Shown in pieces: positions 22,430 through 30,982 of a stretch of 64,000 bases of DNA. Source of the stretch: Synechococcus sp. CC9605. Its GTDB lineage: Bacteria; Cyanobacteriota; Cyanobacteriia; PCC-6307; Cyanobiaceae. The translations under genes and the position numbers were made by a program. Within the stretch, counting starts at the first letter, position 1, and every line of letters starts with the position of its first letter. The DNA lies in assembly GCF_000012625.1 (NCBI RefSeq), contig NC_007516.1, positions 2,356,001 through 2,420,000 of the forward strand, written 5' to 3'. The notes beneath the pieces are model-generated. The model saw only the letters and a list, made by a program, of their open reading frames with translations. It ran no database searches and was not told the DNA's origin.

Positions 22430-23032
22430 GTAATCCTCCTGGCGTCCAGCGTTGATCCAACCGGTGGCGATCAACTTGCTGGCACTCTCGTTCACCCGTC
22501 CGCGGTGAATGTGGGACGGACTAGCCGGAAAAATCACCAACTTGCCCCGCTCCGCCGGTTCGTGGTGGTCCTGCCAATGGAACTCGGTGCCGGCCTCATC
22601 CACGTCGTTGCAATAAAGAATCCAGGCCAGCACCCGGTGCACCGGTTCGGTGGCCTCATCGCTGATGGTCCAATCGCAGTGCCATCGCTTGAATCCTTCC
22701 CCCGGGGCGTAGTGCTGGAGGTTGAAGATCGGATTCACGAACAGGCTTTGCTGCGGGCAGCACTGATGGAAAAGCGGCCGCTCCTGCAGATAGCGCTCCA
22801 AGCCGGCCGTCACCCCGCGAAGAATCAGTTGCGAGAGGGCGAAGGATTCGGGTTCCGAGCGATCAATTGCCACCAGGCTGATGTCGGTGCTCTGCTTCGC
22901 CGGTTCCCCCTCACCCTCGGGGCCGAAGGCCACGCCAGGCCGCTGCAAATCCACCCGGCGCTCGAAGAACTCACGCACCGCATCGGCCACCGAGGCGTAA
23001 CCGGGATTGCTGTAGCGCCCGATCAGGTTCAT
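22409..23032 (-). CDS. 2-oxoglutarate/Fe(II)-dependent oxygenase family protein
   Basis: A 207-residue protein with the double-stranded beta-helix iron site: HCD in RWHCDWTISDE near residue 118 and the distal His in FPASPSHIHRGR, followed by KLIATGWI, where a basic residue would bind 2-oxoglutarate. This resembles prolyl-4-hydroxylase-like and phage-type oxygenases. The substrate is unknown. It overlaps the upstream minus-strand gene by 4 nt (ATGA), so they form an operon. Confidence 0.8.
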   Translation of the reverse strand: MNLIGRYSNPGYASVADAVREFFERRVDLQRPGVAFGPEGEGEPAKQSTDISLVAIDRSEPESFALSQLILRGVTAGLERYLQERPLFHQCCPQQSLFVNPIFNLQHYAPGEGFKRWHCDWTISDEATEPVHRVLAWILYCNDVDEAGTEFHWQDHHEPAERGKLVIFPASPSHIHRGRVNESASKLIATGWINAGRQEDYLRRLAS

Positions 23033-23487
23033 GTCGCAGCCTCCAAGCGAGGAATCGCCACCACAGCATCGAGCTGCTGCCAGCGCGACCGGTCAGCCAC
23101 ATGGCCCTGCAACTGCACCTGCTCAATCACCGTGGCAGCGCGCTCCAGATCGAGGGGAACACCCGGGCCCATCGGCAGCACCAGCACCTGCTGCTCAGCC
23201 GGATCGGCCATCACCTGCAGATCGAGAGCTTCCAGCTCCCGCTCAAAGAACACCCGCCGCATCCGGGTGGTGAGACTTGGACCAAGCGCCTCGACGAAAC
23301 GGGCCATGCCAGCTTCATCCCCGGAGCTGCCGCAGTTCAACGACAACCAGATCAGCAGCTTCACCCAACTTTCCGCCGTCCACAGGGGTTGAAAGCTCTC
23401 CCGGTGCTGCCGCACCAGCTCAGCGATTGAAAAATCAAACAGCGTGGCCTGCAGGCCAGTGGCATCAGCGGAATCCATGCTGTTCAT
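23029..23487 (-). CDS. Conserved hypothetical protein
   Basis: A 152-residue soluble protein, mostly predicted helical at the N-terminus (FDFSIAELVRQHRESFQPLW) and mixed at the C-terminus, with no recognisable catalytic motif. MNSM gives two possible ATG starts 9 nt apart. It is coupled to the downstream 2OG-Fe(II) oxygenase, so it may help present or process the same substrate. That is an inference from position only. Confidence 0.65.
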   Translation of the reverse strand: MNSMDSADATGLQATLFDFSIAELVRQHRESFQPLWTAESWVKLLIWLSLNCGSSGDEAGMARFVEALGPSLTTRMRRVFFERELEALDLQVMADPAEQQVLVLPMGPGVPLDLERAATVIEQVQLQGHVADRSRWQQLDAVVAIPRLEAAT

Positions 23488-23532
23488 CCTCTCCTGCGAA
23501 AGGTCAGACTGGGGAGACTGGCTATTCGCACC

Positions 23533-23790
23533 ATGGCCCTGGACCTGAACGATCCCGAACTCGAGTTCTCCGATCTGGTCTACGCCTACCAGAGCTGGGT
23601 GATGGCGGTGATCAACGACGAAAAGCTGGACAGCGACGACAAGCTGCTCACCGATGACATCGCCGAGGACGCCCTCAACTCAATGCGCTTCCTGCCCGGC
23701 GAGGTGACCAGCGCCATCGAAACCAGCCTGGCCCGCGTCTACGACGTGGACGCCGATGAACTGGCTGAGCTGCTATTCCCGGAGGACTGA
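23533..23790 (+). CDS. Small acidic conserved hypothetical protein, 85 aa
   Basis: An acidic 85-residue protein (many Asp/Glu) with a clean ATG start. Its segments LVYAYQSWVMAVINDEKLDSDDKLL and LPGEVTSAIETSLARVYD look well folded and coding. No domain is recognised with confidence. It precedes the SDR gene by 20 nt, so co-transcription is possible. Function unknown. Confidence 0.75.
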   Translation: MALDLNDPELEFSDLVYAYQSWVMAVINDEKLDSDDKLLTDDIAEDALNSMRFLPGEVTSAIETSLARVYDVDADELAELLFPED

Positions 23791-23810
23791 GCCCAGGCTC
23801 AGGTGACGCG

Positions 23811-24719
23811 ATGGGTTGGTCCGCAGCTGACATCCCAAACCAGCAGGGGCGCATTGCCCTGATCACTGGAGCCAACAGTGGTCTGGGCCTGGAAACCGCA
23901 CGGGCTTTGAAACGCTGCGGGGCCACGGTGGTGCTGGCGTGCCGCAGCCCCCGCAAAGCCGAGCTGGCCAAGCAGGAATTGCTGCAGGAGCGCGACGGTG
24001 GTGCGGTGGATCTGGTGGACCTGGATCTGGCGGACATGACCAGCGTGGAACGAGCGGCGGCCACCGTTGGCGAACGCTACGGCTGCCTTGATCTGCTGAT
24101 CAACAACGCTGGCGTGATGGCACCGCCGCGGCGCACCACCGCCCAGGGGCATGAACTGCAGTTCGGTGTGAATCACCTGGGGCACATGGCCCTAACCCAG
24201 GCCCTCCTGCCGCTGATGCAAAACCGGCCCGATCCCCGCGTGGTGACGGTGACCTCCGGGGCGCAGTACTTCGGCAAGATCCGCTGGGACGACCCCAGTT
24301 GGAGCAAGGGCTACGACCGCTATGGGGCCTACGGCCAAAGCAAACTCGCCAACGTGATGTTTGCCCTTGAGCTGGATGCACGCCTGCACAAGAAGGGCAG
24401 CCCCATCCGCTCCCTGGCCGCCCATCCCGGCATCGCGCGCACGGAACTGCAACCCACCGCGATCGCCAACGTCGGCAACCGCTTCGAGGCCTTGGCCTAC
24501 CGGCTGATGGATCCCCTGTTTCAAAGCGCCGGCATGGGTGCCCTGCCGCAACTGCATGCCGCCACAGCGGCGACGGCGCAGGGTGGCGAGCACTACGGCC
24601 CTGAGCAGTTCGGCGGCTTGCGGGGTGCACCGGCGCTCTGCCGTGTTGCACCAGCAGCGAGCCAACCCGCCGAACGGCAGCGGCTCTGGAGCCTTAGTGA
24701 AGAGCTGCTCAGTGCTTGA
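23811..24719 (+). CDS. Short-chain dehydrogenase/reductase (protochlorophyllide-reductase-like SDR)
   Basis: A 302-residue SDR. The Rossmann motif TGANSGLGLETA is near residue 22, NNAGVMAP follows, and the active-site YGQSK has the usual Tyr-x3-Lys. Length and the N-terminal GRIALITG resemble the light-dependent protochlorophyllide reductase/retinol dehydrogenase branch, but POR-specific residues cannot be judged here. The substrate is unknown. Its end overlaps the start of the AAA-polyferredoxin gene. Confidence 0.88.
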   Translation: MGWSAADIPNQQGRIALITGANSGLGLETARALKRCGATVVLACRSPRKAELAKQELLQERDGGAVDLVDLDLADMTSVERAAATVGERYGCLDLLINNAGVMAPPRRTTAQGHELQFGVNHLGHMALTQALLPLMQNRPDPRVVTVTSGAQYFGKIRWDDPSWSKGYDRYGAYGQSKLANVMFALELDARLHKKGSPIRSLAAHPGIARTELQPTAIANVGNRFEALAYRLMDPLFQSAGMGALPQLHAATAATAQGGEHYGPEQFGGLRGAPALCRVAPAASQPAERQRLWSLSEELLSA

Positions 24720-26685
24720 CCCATCAGCGTCTCTCTTGTTGTTGAGTCCGTACGCAACGGGCCGCCCCCACCGGGGCGTGGTGGGGGCCAGCCGTTATGC
24801 ACAGCGGCTACGTCAGGACCTGATCAATGCTGCGGAAGACCCGAACAATCGGACCCTGATGATTCGAGGCGAGCCGGGTCTGGGCAAGAACAACCTGGCG
24901 GCGCTGGTGCACTTCGGCTCCAACCAGCGCCGCAAGCTGCTGGTTCGGCTGGACGCCACCGATCTCAAAACCAAAGCCGACGTTCTCCTGGATGCCATCG
25001 GTGAGAACACCCTGCTGGTAAGCAGCGTGGACCAGCTGGACCCAGAACTACAGCAGCGCCTTGCTGCCATGGCCAATGGAGAACATCCGGGCTTCAGCGG
25101 CCGCGTGATTTTCACCAGTGAAAGCTGCGTGCCGAGCCTCGACGCCATCAGCCAGGTCATTCGCGTGCCACCGCTACGGGTGCGCCGATCGGATCTGGGC
25201 GACTGGCTGCGTTATCAATTGCGCCTACAAAGCCCTGGCCTGGGCTGGGTGAAGCCTCCCGCGCTGCCGGAGGCGGTGGTGCGGCGGCTGCAAAACCACG
25301 ATTTCGCCGACAACCTTCGCGAATTGGAAGGTCTAGTCAATCGGGCCCTGCGTCAAGCGCGCCGCCAGAACCACGATCTACCGCCCGCTGTGCTGGTGGA
25401 GGAGATGTTCTGGACAGAGCAAAGAAAAGAACGAGCCCGCTTCGATTTATGGCGCTGGAAACCCCAGCTGCGGGGATGGATGCGGGCTCCAAAGCTCTGG
25501 GATGGCCTGCTGTTCGGGCTGGTGAGCTGGCTGTTCGTGGTCGTGAACCTGGTGCTCTGGCTTGGCCCGCAGGACCGCGCAGCCAATCCGATGCTGAATC
25601 TGTTCTGGGCCTGGTGGTGGCCGTTGATCCTGCTGAGCTACCCGCTTGTGGGTCGCCTCTGGTGCGCCATCTGTCCCTTCATGGTCTGGGGACAGATAGC
25701 TCAAAAGCTGACCCCGTGGCGCAAGAAAAGCTGGCCCCATGGGGACATGGACCGCTGGGGAGCGCCTGTACTCGCCGCCGGTTTTGCCGTGATTCTCCTT
25801 TGGGAAGAGGTCTGGAACCTGGAGAACACCGCCTGGCTGAGCAGCTGCTTGTTGTTGCTGATCACAGCAGGCGCTGTGGTGGGCTCACTGCTCTTCGAAA
25901 AACGGTTCTGGTGTCGCTATCTCTGTCCGGTTGGTGGCATGAACGGCCTGTTCGCCAAGCTTTCAATCCTGGAACTGCGGGCTGAGTCAGGGACCTGCAG
26001 CGGCAGTTGTAGCAGCTATGCCTGCTTCAAGGGAGGAGCGGCGGATGGGGAAGGACTGGAAACCAACGGCTGTCCCTTAGGGAGCCACCCCGCCCATCTG
26101 AGCGACAACCGCAACTGTGTGCTCTGCATGAGCTGCGTCCAGGCCTGCCCGAATCGATCTCCTCAACTGCGCTTGCGTCCGCCCGCCGCAGACCTTCAAC
26201 CAAACATGCACACGCCCAGCTCCGAGCGTGGACTGATCCTGGTGCTGGCCGGAGGCATTTGCCTGCACCACTGGCAACGCCTGCTGGGCTGGCTGCCCCT
26301 TGCACCGTCCTCATTGCATGAAGGCCCCCTGCTGGCCCGGCTCAGCTTTGCGGTGCTTGCTCTTGCCTTACCAGCTGCCATTGGCTTGTGGCTCAACCAC
26401 CGATGGCTCTACGCAGGATTGCCACTGCTCTGGGCCCTGCTGCTGGCACGCCATCTGCCCATCGGCATGGCCGAAGCGGGCACCGTCTTGCCGCATGGCT
26501 GGCCGCAATGGTCGGCCGACCCTCATGTGATCGGCTTCTGCCAAACCTTGGTGGTGGGGATCGGATGGATTGGAGCAGCAATCTTGAGTCGCCGCTTGCT
26601 GGATCTCGACAGCAGGGCCTGGGTCATGGGCAGCATGGTGCTGCTTCTGGTCAGCTTCAGCGGCCGCTGGTTGGTCGCCCTTTAA
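24712..26685 (+). CDS. AAA-type ATPase fused to a membrane polyferredoxin (NapH/CcoG-like)
   Basis: A 657-residue fusion. The N-terminal third is a sigma-54-activator-like AAA domain: Walker A is GEPGLGKNN near residue 52 (normally GKT/GKS), followed by LRVRRSDLGDWLRYQL and FADNLRELEGLVNRAL. The C-terminal two-thirds has membrane segments and iron-sulfur motifs: WCAICP, CRYLCPVGG near residue 400 and CVLCMSCVQACP near residue 468. The start is GTG 24712, which overlaps the SDR stop (GTGCTTGA); longer upstream starts lie inside the SDR gene. Similar cyanobacterial proteins are annotated as redox-linked transcription regulators. A redox-sensing role is inference. Confidence 0.82.
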   Translation: MLDPSASLLLLSPYATGRPHRGVVGASRYAQRLRQDLINAAEDPNNRTLMIRGEPGLGKNNLAALVHFGSNQRRKLLVRLDATDLKTKADVLLDAIGENTLLVSSVDQLDPELQQRLAAMANGEHPGFSGRVIFTSESCVPSLDAISQVIRVPPLRVRRSDLGDWLRYQLRLQSPGLGWVKPPALPEAVVRRLQNHDFADNLRELEGLVNRALRQARRQNHDLPPAVLVEEMFWTEQRKERARFDLWRWKPQLRGWMRAPKLWDGLLFGLVSWLFVVVNLVLWLGPQDRAANPMLNLFWAWWWPLILLSYPLVGRLWCAICPFMVWGQIAQKLTPWRKKSWPHGDMDRWGAPVLAAGFAVILLWEEVWNLENTAWLSSCLLLLITAGAVVGSLLFEKRFWCRYLCPVGGMNGLFAKLSILELRAESGTCSGSCSSYACFKGGAADGEGLETNGCPLGSHPAHLSDNRNCVLCMSCVQACPNRSPQLRLRPPAADLQPNMHTPSSERGLILVLAGGICLHHWQRLLGWLPLAPSSLHEGPLLARLSFAVLALALPAAIGLWLNHRWLYAGLPLLWALLLARHLPIGMAEAGTVLPHGWPQWSADPHVIGFCQTLVVGIGWIGAAILSRRLLDLDSRAWVMGSMVLLLVSFSGRWLVAL

Positions 26686-26689
26686 AACC

Positions 26690-27100
26690 ATGGCCACTCG
26701 CCGCCCTGCCACCCAGATCAATGCCCGCCAGAAGGTCTTGCTGGCGAGCCTGCAGGCCTGTGGTGATGAGATGAGCGGTCAACAGCTGCACCGCAGCCTG
26801 GAACCCGACCAAGCCATGGGCTTGGCCACGGTGTATCGCAATTTGCGCCAGCTGCAGCAACGGGGCCTAGTGCGCTGCCGCCACCTGCCCAATGGGGAAG
26901 CACTTTATGCGCCGCTGGAGCGGGATCGCCACCACCTCACCTGCGTCGATTGCGGCAAGACCCAGGCACTCGACCACTGCCCGATTCACGACCTGGAGGT
27001 GCCCGAAGAAGGCCGCAAAGGCTTCGATCTCCTGTTTCACACGCTTGAATTCTTTGGTCTCTGCAGCGACTGCCGCGAGCGGCAGCAAAGTCCGTCATGA
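26690..27100 (+). CDS. Fur-family transcriptional regulator (Zur/PerR-like)
   Basis: A 136-residue metalloregulator: a winged-HTH N-terminus (SGQQLHRSLEPDQAMGLATVYRNLRQL), then a dimerisation domain with metal sites HHLTCVDCGKT and LCSDCRERQ (two CxxC pairs for structural zinc). The pattern fits the Zur/PerR end of the Fur family rather than iron-Fur; the metal specificity is not decided. It follows the AAA-polyferredoxin gene by 4 nt and overlaps the MBL-like gene (ATGA), so all three may be one operon. Confidence 0.9.
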   Translation: MATRRPATQINARQKVLLASLQACGDEMSGQQLHRSLEPDQAMGLATVYRNLRQLQQRGLVRCRHLPNGEALYAPLERDRHHLTCVDCGKTQALDHCPIHDLEVPEEGRKGFDLLFHTLEFFGLCSDCRERQQSPS

Positions 27101-27834
27101 CCCTGGCCGCCACCTACTACGGAGCCAATGGCTGGTTGCTCGAATTCGATGATCTCCGCGTTCTGGTGGATCCATGGCTGCGCGGCAGCCTGAGCTTCCC
27201 CCCAGGGGAGTGGCTGCTGAAGGGGGAGCTGCCCTGTGAGCGCAAGGTCCCCGAGAAGCTGAACCTGCTGTTGCTCACCCAGGGGCTCGCGGACCATGCC
27301 CATCCGGAAACCTTGGCGCTCCTCCCCAAGGACCTGCCCGTCATTGGATCGGTGGCTGCTGCACGGGTGGTGGATCGCCTGGGCTTCACGAGCGTGAAAG
27401 CCCTCTCCCCCGGAGAGCGCACCAACCATCAGGGCCTGCAGGTGCGGGCCAGCGCCGGTGCACCGGTGCCGATGGTGGAAAACGGTTATCTGCTAAAGCA
27501 TCCGGCAGGATCGCTCTATCTGGAACCCCACGGTTTTCTCGATCCAGCGCTGGAGCCGCAACCGCTGGATGCCGTGATCACGCCGATGGTGGATCTAGGC
27601 CTTCCAGCACTTGGGGCGTTTGTCAAAGGCTGCTCCGTGGTGCCGCAACTGGTGGAACGCTTCCAACCGAGCACGGTGCTCGCCAGCACCTCCGGCGGCG
27701 ACGTGCGCTTTGGCGGTGCCTTGAGTCGGGCCCTGCAAATGAAAGGATCCGTGGCCAGCACTGGAGCCCAGCTGCCCGCCAGCAGCCGCTGGACCGACCC
27801 GACACCCGGAGAACGCCTGCTGCTGAAAAACTGA
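27097..27834 (+). CDS. MBL-fold (UlaG-like) protein with a degenerate metal motif
   Basis: A 245-residue metallo-beta-lactamase-like protein. YGANGWLLEFDDLRVLVDPW matches the N-terminal strand signature of UlaG-type lactonases. The usual THxHxDH metal motif reads TQGLADH, so the first two His are replaced by Gln and Leu; the Asp-His pair is kept and HAH follows. Activity, if any, must differ from canonical members. It is coupled to the Fur-family gene upstream, suggesting metal- or stress-linked expression (inference). Confidence 0.78.
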   Translation: MTLAATYYGANGWLLEFDDLRVLVDPWLRGSLSFPPGEWLLKGELPCERKVPEKLNLLLLTQGLADHAHPETLALLPKDLPVIGSVAAARVVDRLGFTSVKALSPGERTNHQGLQVRASAGAPVPMVENGYLLKHPAGSLYLEPHGFLDPALEPQPLDAVITPMVDLGLPALGAFVKGCSVVPQLVERFQPSTVLASTSGGDVRFGGALSRALQMKGSVASTGAQLPASSRWTDPTPGERLLLKN

Positions 27835-27872
27835 TTTTTCGGATTAAGCTTTGTAACAACAGCTTGAGATCG

Positions 27873-28109
27873 ATGAAATCCACACAGGCCAACGATTCCT
27901 GGTTCCAGGGCGTCGCCACCCGCGACATCCACATGGAGCAGCTCAAAAAGGCCGAACGCTTCAACGGCCGTGCCGCCATGCTCGGCATCGTGATCGGAAT
28001 CATCACCGAGGGGCTCACCGGCGCCGGCATCGTTCACCAGATTGGGCTGGGTCCCCTGGTGGATGGTTACGCCGCCTGCCGCACCCAATTCCTGCCCTTC
28101 TGCTTCTGA
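27873..28109 (+). CDS. High-light-inducible protein (HLI/SCP, single-helix LHC-like)
   Basis: A 78-residue one-helix chlorophyll-binding family protein used in photoprotection at the thylakoid. The chlorophyll-binding helix is ERFNGRAAMLGIVIGIITEG near residues 28-47. The N-terminus is longer than in minimal HLIs. ATG 27873 is preferred over TTG 27864. It stands alone on the plus strand 39 nt after the MBL-like gene. A second hli gene is carried by the mobile element at 34424. Confidence 0.93.
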   Translation: MKSTQANDSWFQGVATRDIHMEQLKKAERFNGRAAMLGIVIGIITEGLTGAGIVHQIGLGPLVDGYAACRTQFLPFCF

Positions 28110-28166
28110 TCCGGGAGGGGGACAACCCCCCGATGACGAGAATGGTGCGATTCACGTTCGAATCGA

Positions 28167-28472
28167 ATGGCTGCTGACAAGGAACTGCTGAAGGAAGTGG
28201 CCCTGGAGCTGTGGAACACCACCAAGAAGCTCCGCCCCGGTCTGCCCAAAGCGCCTCGCGCCCAGCTGGTCCTGAAAGCTCTGCTCACCATCGGTGACAT
28301 GAGCGATCAGCTGGAAGCCGCGATGGTGCTTGGGGTGATTGAGGCGCAGGAACCCGACGACGAGCCCGGGCAAGGAGAAGCAGCCGGCGAAGACAAGACG
28401 GTGACTGAAACGGAAGCCAAAACCGAGCGGGAAACCCCCAGGGTGGTGCGCAAGCGTTCCAGCAGCCGCTGA
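28167..28472 (+). CDS. Conserved hypothetical protein of picocyanobacteria, 101 aa
   Basis: A 101-residue protein: a helical N-terminal domain (KELLKEVALELWNTTKKLRPG; QLVLKALLTIGDMSDQLEAAMVLG) and a Glu/Thr-rich disordered tail ending in basic RKRSSSR. The codon pattern looks coding and the start is a clear ATG. No function can be assigned. Confidence 0.75.
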   Translation: MAADKELLKEVALELWNTTKKLRPGLPKAPRAQLVLKALLTIGDMSDQLEAAMVLGVIEAQEPDDEPGQGEAAGEDKTVTETEAKTERETPRVVRKRSSSR

Positions 28473-28497
28473 TCACAACCGCCTGATAACAAAACAG

Positions 28498-28527
28498 CCC
28501 ATCCCCATTCGTTCTTAGCGGGATGGG
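28498..28527 (-). terminator. Probable intrinsic terminator of the 28560-28745 gene
   Basis: An 8-bp stem CCCATCCC (28498-28505) pairs with GGGATGGG (28520-28527) over a 14-nt loop. Read leftwards on the minus strand the hairpin is followed by CTGTTTTGTTA, a T-rich tract, which fits a Rho-independent terminator for the small minus-strand gene. It also lies just after the plus-strand 28167 gene. Confidence 0.45.
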
Positions 28528-28559
28528 TGTGGCTTGTGGAGGCATCTCAGCAAAACGGC

Positions 28560-28745
28560 CTAGCGCTGCAGGGCAAGCACCGCCGCAGCGGCAGCAAGGG
28601 CCACGATTCCAGTCATCCAAATGCTGCTTTGGCGTTCCAACAACCAAGCAGCGTTGCGAGAGAACGACAAGTTGCCCGTCGCAAGCAGCGCAGTGAGCCC
28701 CACAAGCAGAACCACGGGCACCACAAGCGCCAAGAACAACTGCAT
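28560..28745 (-). CDS. Small two-helix membrane protein, 61 aa
   Basis: From ATG 28745 the peptide has two hydrophobic segments, QLFLALVVPVVLLVGLTALL and IWMTGIVALAAAAAVLAL, separated by a polar loop (NLSFSRNAAWLLERQ). An earlier start at 28775 would add ten polar residues. A probable terminator lies downstream. Function unknown; a small thylakoid or plasma membrane protein is likely. Confidence 0.6.
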   Translation of the reverse strand: MQLFLALVVPVVLLVGLTALLATGNLSFSRNAAWLLERQSSIWMTGIVALAAAAAVLALQR

Positions 28746-28830
28746 CACCAAATGCCTTTGAGGCCTGTCTTCCAATGATGATCTGGTGGCAAGCCGTTCA
28801 ACGTCGCAACATCCACACCACAGCCTGAAC

Positions 28831-28926
28831 CTTGACGCTGTTGATTGTCACCGCCGGTTTCATCGGTCTGCTCTGGCTAACGCAAAGCCTGATCCGACGC
28901 GGCATGGATGACGGCAGCAACGGCTG
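28831..28926 (+). CDS. Possible small membrane protein, 31 aa
   Basis: Starting at TTG 28831 the ORF encodes a hydrophobic helix (LLIVTAGFIGLLWLTQSLI) and a charged tail (RRGMDDGSNG), the layout of a one-helix membrane peptide. No good ribosome-binding site is visible and the ORF is short, so this is tentative. Confidence 0.35.
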
Positions 28927-29484
28927 AGTGGGGCTTGACCCCCCTGCTTGCAAGGGCGTTGTCAGTGATGCCTTGGCTCCCTTGCGCTCTGCTCTGCTTC
29001 CGCTTTCAGAAAACGACGATGCTGCGATGAGGCATAGCCACTTAGGTCAATTCGGCTGGCATTGCTGCCAGCTTTGCGCCACTCCCTCGGGGGAGTGCTG
29101 GATCTTCGGTTCATGGAATCGAGTTATCGGTTCTCGCGCAGTGGGCCTTCAGCAAGGCTCTTTGGCGTTGCCCCACCTTTGCACACTTGCCTGTCCCGAC
29201 GCCAAGCGGATGAGTAATTGCAGCTACGGCAAGCCAATGGGATTGGATCGATACTCCGCCCAACGGCAAACGGCTTGTGACCCCAGAGGAGCAGTACGTG
29301 AAATGCATGGACGCTGCCTACGCCGCTTCTGACAGGGAGACCTGCCTCAAAATGATGCGAAGGGCAGAAGGCGTCCTGCGCGGTGAATTCAGCGCCCAGC
29401 CAACAAGCAATGGCCCTGGAGAGGAAGCGTTAGCGAGCTGAAGCAAAAACCCAACGAAACCCAGTGCTGCTCTGAGTTTTGAGA
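28927..29484. other. Sparse region left of the integrative element; one possible remnant ORF
   Basis: No convincing full-length gene. An in-frame stretch ending at TGA 29439-29441 reads as plausible protein (SQWDWIDTPPNGKRLVTPEE, then CMDAAYAASDRETCLKMMRR) but lacks a good start: GTG 29277 is possible. It may be a small gene or the tail of a degraded one. A perfect ACTCCC/GGGAGT hairpin lies near 29082. A longer plus-strand frame at 28928-29332 has poor protein quality and is not called. Confidence 0.35.
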
Positions 29485-29530
29485 TGGGCGATACTGGGAT
29501 CGAACCAGTGACAATCTCCTTGTAAGGGAG
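29485..29530 (-). repeat. Left attachment site (attL), tRNA-Val 3' fragment
   Basis: Forty-six bases identical to 44151-44196, covering the tRNA from the anticodon stem-loop through the T arm to the discriminator base. Identity ends abruptly after GGGAG. The remaining 5' tRNA half is absent here, so this is the displaced copy created by integration. Confidence 0.92.
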
Positions 29531-29655
29531 ACCGTCAAACTGAAAGCCGAAATCGATAAAACCCTCAAATCACTGGTCAGAAAACGGAGCAAAACTGGTT
29601 TCTAAGCCCAACAGCTTGAGCCATGCTCCGTCCTGTCATTGCGTGTCGCGACCTG

Positions 29656-29695
29656 TTGGAGCACACTTTGGAGCACGCCCACCGATTTGGAGCAC
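29656..29695 (+). repeat. Three TTGGAGCAC repeats, probable integrase arm sites
   Basis: TTGGAGCAC occurs at 29656-29664, 29668-29676 and 29687-29695, spaced 12 and 19 bp. Another copy is at 44055-44063 near the right end. Short direct repeats inside both ends of a tyrosine-recombinase element are typical arm-type binding sites. Their position argues that the integrase starts downstream, at 29705. Confidence 0.6.
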
Positions 29696-29704
29696 GCCCC
29701 TCAA

Positions 29705-30982
29705 ATGAGCCGGAGCGCACAGCCCTGGGAAGCAGAGATGCGGGCCAGCAACAAACGTGCGAACGGCTCCAACTGGACCATCCGCCAGTTGAAGGGGAGA
29801 TGCCAAATCACCATGAAGCTGGAGAGCGGCCGGAAGCCTTCGGTGCTGACCGAGATCCCCTGGCAACCCGACAAGAGCCTCAGCATCCTTAACGCGGTCC
29901 AGGAAATCCGAGCCTTCATCGAGAAGGGTCACAGCATCCAGGAGGCGAACGAAAAGCGCCTCAAGGCCCTGGGGAAGGAAAGCGGCAAGGCCCCGGCGCT
30001 CCGAGAGTTCGATTGGGTCACCGCGGCCGACGACTTCCTCAAATCGATGGAGAGCCGCCGGGAAGGCACCCTCGACGACCTTCGAATCAGAGTCCGCCGG
30101 TTCAAGCTCACGCTGAAGGCCCGGCCAACACCGAACGACGGCCCATCGTTGATGAGAGCCTTCGCTCGGCTGTACTTCGACGAGGTTTATCCCCCGGATC
30201 ACAGAAAGGCCGGGAAACTGAAACTGCCACCCGGCAAGGATGGGCGACGCCGGAATCTACGGGATGTAGCCCGGATCCTGCGGCACGGCATCGAAGAGAT
30301 GGGAGCGCCTGAACGATGGCAACCACTCCCACCAAAGAAGATGAGCGGCCTGATTGGCTCAGCAGTTACTGAAACAATCACAAAGGCAAAAACTATTCCT
30401 GTCCTCCCAGAAGATTTCGAAGCATTGTTAGACAATCTCGAAGCAGACGGAAAGCTTGAACTTAGGCTTGCCGTGGGCTTAGTTGGACTTTATGGGCTCA
30501 GGCCATCCGAGCTTGCGGTGATGCGGCTTGAGGATGACGGGAAGCTCTACGTTGGCGGCCAGGTCAAGCGCGACGCCAAAGCCATCGAGCAAGGAACGGA
30601 GAAGCCTGAGCGCCTGGTCAAACCCCTAGACCTCAATGGCAAAGAGGGATTAGGGAAGGAGCTGGCAATGCTTTGGAACAACGGCAGAGGCGTAAGGAAG
30701 CTGCCACTGGCGATCAGGAACGAAATCGCCAAAGTCGAAGAGAAGAATACCTTCAAGGAAGTCGGCGCGGCCTTCAGCCAGTTACTAACTCGATACAGAT
30801 ATTGGAGAATTCTTGTTAAAAAAACGCCAGGATTAAAGCCGTACGGACTAAGGCATGGGTGGGCATGGCGCGCTCATAAAAACTCAGAAAAGCAACTACA
30901 TTATTCCCAGGCGAGCGCGTTGCTAGGACACACAACCCGCGTTCATCTGGATTATTACAGCTCCTGGGTAAGCGAAGAATAG
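29705..30982 (+). CDS. Tyrosine recombinase (integrase), with a probable premature stop near the C-terminus
   Basis: About 425 residues. The N-terminal half is a DNA-binding region. The catalytic domain shows the first Arg in YGLRPSEL, then KPYGLRHGW (the HxxR box has Tyr in place of the first His), LGHTT, and the nucleophile in HLDYYSSW. It should catalyse integration at tRNA-Val. ATG 29705 avoids the repeat cluster upstream. The TAG at 30980-30982 is followed in frame by 17 sensible codons (LEKAVKEYNLNLKSVAP) before TGA, suggesting a recent amber mutation just after the catalytic Tyr. The protein may still work. Confidence 0.88.
   Translation: MSRSAQPWEAEMRASNKRANGSNWTIRQLKGRCQITMKLESGRKPSVLTEIPWQPDKSLSILNAVQEIRAFIEKGHSIQEANEKRLKALGKESGKAPALREFDWVTAADDFLKSMESRREGTLDDLRIRVRRFKLTLKARPTPNDGPSLMRAFARLYFDEVYPPDHRKAGKLKLPPGKDGRRRNLRDVARILRHGIEEMGAPERWQPLPPKKMSGLIGSAVTETITKAKTIPVLPEDFEALLDNLEADGKLELRLAVGLVGLYGLRPSELAVMRLEDDGKLYVGGQVKRDAKAIEQGTEKPERLVKPLDLNGKEGLGKELAMLWNNGRGVRKLPLAIRNEIAKVEEKNTFKEVGAAFSQLLTRYRYWRILVKKTPGLKPYGLRHGWAWRAHKNSEKQLHYSQASALLGHTTRVHLDYYSSWVSEE

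Noticed and set aside
28928-29332. 134-aa plus-strand frame
   Set aside because: Poor protein quality, no ribosome-binding site; another frame in the same region reads better near its end.
29485-29530. Left tRNA fragment as a second functional tRNA
   Set aside because: It lacks the D arm and the 5' acceptor strand; it is only the attachment-site copy.
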